A stretch of DNA of 42,454 nt from Actinomycetes bacterium (GTDB lineage Bacteria > Actinomycetota > Acidimicrobiia > Acidimicrobiales > Palsa-688): positions 1 to 42,454 of the forward strand of contig JAJZAM010000006.1 of the NCBI GenBank assembly GCA_021799445.1. Reading direction: 5' to 3'. The translations under genes were made by a program, and so were the position numbers. Shown one piece after another: positions 40,206 through 42,454 of this stretch. The first letter of the stretch is position 1; each line of letters begins with the position of its first letter. A model generated the notes under the pieces. That model did no database searches, was not told where the DNA came from, and saw only the letters and a program-made list of their open reading frames with translations.

Positions 40206-41069
40206 TCAGGTGAAGTCGGGTATTAGGGCTTCGATGTCTGAGACGTAGACCCTTGCGTCAGGGAGAAGTCCGTAGGTTTGCAGTTCCAGCGGCCCCTCGT
40301 AGTACGCGGCGAGAGTGGCGCACACGTTCGATCCTTCCACTCTCGACAGGTAGGCGAGGTAGGCCGCTGACATCTCGATGTTGTCTGACAAGGAGTAGGA
40401 GTTGAGCTGCCGTCCGATCAGGACTTGCGAGACGAACTGCGCCGTTCCAGGTTCGATCTGGCCGACCCCGACAGCCCCAGTGGGTGAGACCGCACCCTGG
40501 TACCAGCCTGACTCCTGCCAGGTGACGGCCTCGAAAAGGCCGAGGGGTATACCGTAGGTGCCGGCCCACTCGCTGAGCAGCTGTTGGACCTGCCTTAGAG
40601 CCGGGTCTGCGGCGACGAGGTCAGCCAGGCTTCCAGGCGCACCGGCGGGAGACGAAACGGCCACGTTGCAGCCGCCGGCAGCCCCACCCGCAAAAACGGC
40701 CGTCGGGGCGGAAGAGCTCGCAGCCGAGCCGGCAGCCGCGCCTGACTGGCTCCGGCCCGAACCGTCCGGAATGGTGAGAAGCCTGCCAATGGGAAGAATC
40801 GCGTTCGGGTCAAGTCCGTTCGCTGCAGCAAGCTGCGAAACGGTAATCCCACGGGCCGTAGCGATCGCCCAGAGGGAGTCCCCAGCCCTGACCGTGTAAG
40901 TCGAAGGTCCCGACGACCAGCCAGCTGCGGCGAGCCCGACAACTGACGCCGTAGCGACGATCAGCGCCACGCTACGCGAGCTAAGAGCGCGGCGTGCCCG
41001 GCGGGCGAAGCTACCGGCGGCGGACCTGACTTTCTGCGTCACGGCAGGTAAGAAAGACACTTGCAGCAC
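40206..41069 (-). CDS. LysM and lytic transglycosylase (SLT) domain protein
   Basis: A secreted or membrane-anchored cell-wall hydrolase of about 287 residues. A basic N-terminus precedes one membrane helix (SVALIVATASVVGLAAAGW). A LysM domain follows, with YTVRAGDSLWAIATARGITV and SQLAAANGLDPNAILPIG, which binds peptidoglycan. After an Ala/Ser-rich linker comes a C-terminal SLT-type domain with the catalytic Glu in FEAVTWQESGWYQGAVSPTG and the AVGVGQIEPGT motif. It would cleave the glycan strand of peptidoglycan. The GTG at 41069 is preferred because GGAGG lies 9 nt upstream; a frame from 41105 lacks this. A structured leader precedes it. Confidence 0.88.
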   Translation of the reverse strand: MLQVSFLPAVTQKVRSAAGSFARRARRALSSRSVALIVATASVVGLAAAGWSSGPSTYTVRAGDSLWAIATARGITVSQLAAANGLDPNAILPIGRLLTIPDGSGRSQSGAAAGSAASSSAPTAVFAGGAAGGCNVAVSSPAGAPGSLADLVAADPALRQVQQLLSEWAGTYGIPLGLFEAVTWQESGWYQGAVSPTGAVGVGQIEPGTAQFVSQVLIGRQLNSYSLSDNIEMSAAYLAYLSRVEGSNVCATLAAYYEGPLELQTYGLLPDARVYVSDIEALIPDFT

Positions 41070-41189
41070 AGCTCCGATCCTCCGTCCGTCGAAAACCTTG
41101 GACACCTAAGGTTTCGGCTTTTGGCGTTGCTTTCTTGAGTTTCCCCGAAAGCTCCGCCTGGTCGACCGTCGAAACGGCGAGCTTGGGGG
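41070..41189 (-). other. Structured 5' leader of the LysM/SLT gene
   Basis: On the minus strand this 120-nt region can form CCGT-TTCG-ACGG (41166-41177), a GCTTTC/GAAAGC stem enclosed by GGCG/CGCC (41125-41158), and CGAAACCTT pairing with AAGGTTTTCG. Alternative pairing of TTTCGG with CCGAAA excludes two of these, so a switching RNA is possible. The words AAAC, GAAAG, ACGCCAAAAGCC and AAACC recall the c-di-GMP-I aptamer but do not fit it well. Confidence 0.35.
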
Positions 41190-42454
41190 CTAGCGGGCCC
41201 GTTGGGATCTCGAAGCGGCGATGCGGTTCTCGGATGTAAGGCGTTCCAAAGCAGCTGTCGAGTAGTCAGAGCTGTCAACGAAGGACATGGCGGCGGCAAG
41301 GGCTTTGTGCCCGGCGACGGAGGCGATCTGCTCGTGCATCTGCTGGCAGACTTTGCGGTACTCGGGATGACCTTGAGAGCTTGTTCTCAGCTCGGTGACG
41401 TGCATCGCTTCCCTAGCGTTGAGCTGCATCGAATAGCGGATCCTAAAAGCCAGCGCAACCGCGTACGCCGCTTGCTTGGCGTCGAAGTTCCCTCGTAGCG
41501 CGTCCCACAGCAGGGCGGAGCGCTCCATAGCCTCGGCGAACGTCGCGCCCACGCCGGCGTCGGCGATCGAGGCGGGCATGGAGTAGCCGTGGCAAGCTGT
41601 GAGACCCTGCCATTCGATGCTTAGCAGCCTGTGGCGTTGCAGGTCTCGGAAGGCTCCGTAGTCGGAGACCACTTCGAAACGGTACTCGGTGCGCTCTAAG
41701 GCTCGACCCGGCCGGTGACGTCGGTTGCGCCTCTCCCCTACGTAACGCAGGAAGACTTGCATGCGCTCTTCGCCTGACATTGAGGCGGCACGGGCGAGGA
41801 TCGCTTCTTCCCCGAGGTGACTGTAGGGGTACAGCATCGCAGCGACGACTTTTATCTCCCCGTCCGGGTCGAAGTCGGTCAGGTGCACCTCAGGGGCTTC
41901 GGCGACCGACACGTCGACGCGGTCGGAACCGTCGGAGCCGAACAACTCCTCGGCTAGGTCCCCCATGGCGGCGGCATTACGCTCGATGTACTCCGAGTGG
42001 GCTACTCCCCTGTCGGCTACGTCCACGCGCCGCACCCACGAAGGGATCACCTTGCGCAGCTCGGCGAGGATCATGTCCGCGTAGAGTCGCGACTCAGGAA
42101 GAGGATCAGACCGCATCCGGATCAGCAGCGACTCGTAAGCTTGACCGCTGCCGTAGACCCCCAGGTTGGAGGTGGCACCCGCCGGCAGCACTCCTCGCAC
42201 CGCGTCGTACGCTTTCGCTCTCACCGACTGGCGCCACGCCAGGTCGGAGTCGCCTGAGGCTTTCGGAAACATCTCGGCGAAGTGGACTGTCATTGCGGCG
42301 AGGATCTCACCGTAGGCGTCGAAAAGTCGGTCCATGTCGCCGACGTAGCGGGCCCCGAGCGGGGACTCGAGGATCTCCTGGTCCCGGTAGTAACGGTAGC
42401 GGCCGTTGCTCAGGCGGCTGTCGTAGGCGACGTAGCGGGTCGACTTCTCCATGT
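41190..42454 (-). CDS. ThyX-like (FAD-dependent thymidylate synthase family) protein, partial
   Basis: At least 420 residues, open at the right edge so the N-terminus may lie outside the window. The sequence has two repeats of a ThyX-like fold. The first contains LPAGATSNLGVYGSGQAYES and the second contains FRDLQRHRLLSIEWQ, a variant of the RHRxxS FAD/dUMP motif, with LALAFRIRYSMQLNAREAMH and a final HPEYRKVCQQMHEQI. This double-length form, about 500 residues in other actinobacteria and relatives, is annotated as a ThyX homologue, but the motif after RHR differs from classical ThyX, so true thymidylate synthesis is uncertain. Confidence 0.82.
   Translation of the reverse strand, partial: MEKSTRYVAYDSRLSNGRYRYYRDQEILESPLGARYVGDMDRLFDAYGEILAAMTVHFAEMFPKASGDSDLAWRQSVRAKAYDAVRGVLPAGATSNLGVYGSGQAYESLLIRMRSDPLPESRLYADMILAELRKVIPSWVRRVDVADRGVAHSEYIERNAAAMGDLAEELFGSDGSDRVDVSVAEAPEVHLTDFDPDGEIKVVAAMLYPYSHLGEEAILARAASMSGEERMQVFLRYVGERRNRRHRPGRALERTEYRFEVVSDYGAFRDLQRHRLLSIEWQGLTACHGYSMPASIADAGVGATFAEAMERSALLWDALRGNFDAKQAAYAVALAFRIRYSMQLNAREAMHVTELRTSSQGHPEYRKVCQQMHEQIASVAGHKALAAAMSFVDSSDYSTAALERLTSENRIAASRSQRAR

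Noticed and set aside
41100-41160. c-di-GMP-I riboswitch call
   Set aside because: Some core words are present, but the P1b pairing and the GGGACGCAAAGCC core do not fit; kept only as a structured leader to test.
1-42454. tRNA, rRNA or CRISPR arrays
   Set aside because: No tRNA cloverleaf, rRNA signature or regularly spaced repeat was found. GGTTCGAA-type words near 1481 and 7922 lie inside protein genes.

Overview
The window is high-GC DNA with many GTG/TTG starts and many 4-bp GTGA/ATGA gene overlaps. The gene families point to an actinobacterium, and an Acidimicrobiia-like lineage is my best guess: a DUF4193-type acidic zinc-ribbon protein, a CtaG-type oxidase assembly protein, a long ThyX-like protein and BlaI/M56 pairs. 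This is inference from gene families; there is no rRNA in the window.

Layout. (1) 1-766: the 3' end of gcvPB (glycine decarboxylase subunit 2). (2) 773-15408, all on the minus strand: a surface-glycan and pilus locus. In transcription order it holds a sugar-nucleotide epimerase, three glycosyltransferases, an MsbA-type ABC exporter, a UDP-glucose dehydrogenase, a Ser/Thr/Pro-rich membrane-anchored protein, a histidine kinase and OmpR-type regulator, and then three prepilin-like proteins. One prepilin carries a LamG-like domain and another ricin-B-like (QxW) motifs, so glycan synthesis and glycan-binding pilins sit together. (3) 15842-19845: a gene graveyard. It contains an MFS pseudogene, a VOC/PhnB-like gene split by a 1788-bp ISKra4-type element with a clean 9-bp target duplication, and a shredded sialidase-like gene fused to a 73-bp copy of the gcvPB tail. 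(4) 19912-27161: an MscS channel, a BlaI/M56 pair, an overlapping operon of two CC-motif membrane proteins and tandem thioredoxin-fold domains separated by one in-frame TGA, and a convergent merA. Together these suggest a thiol/mercury-handling module. (5) 27540-33168: an accessory island with a decayed TacT-like GNAT toxin, an HxlR/SRPBCC divergent pair, transposase debris, VapBC, an Xre-RES toxin-antitoxin pair and a complete tyrosine recombinase. Two related dif-like sites (11-bp arms, 6-bp spacer) bracket the Xre-RES pair, one of them directly in front of the recombinase gene. (6) 33629-42454: more ordinary chromosomal genes: an Asp-box lipoprotein, CtaG, an alpha/beta hydrolase, conserved actinobacterial proteins, a LysM/lytic transglycosylase with a structured leader, and a partial ThyX-like gene.

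The best candidate for an undescribed system is the Xre-RES cassette with its own tyrosine recombinase and paired dif-like sites (30870-33168). It looks like a self-sufficient version of the Xer-mobilised toxin-antitoxin modules known from plasmids. The second is the BlaI-linked CC-membrane-protein/thioredoxin operon beside merA.
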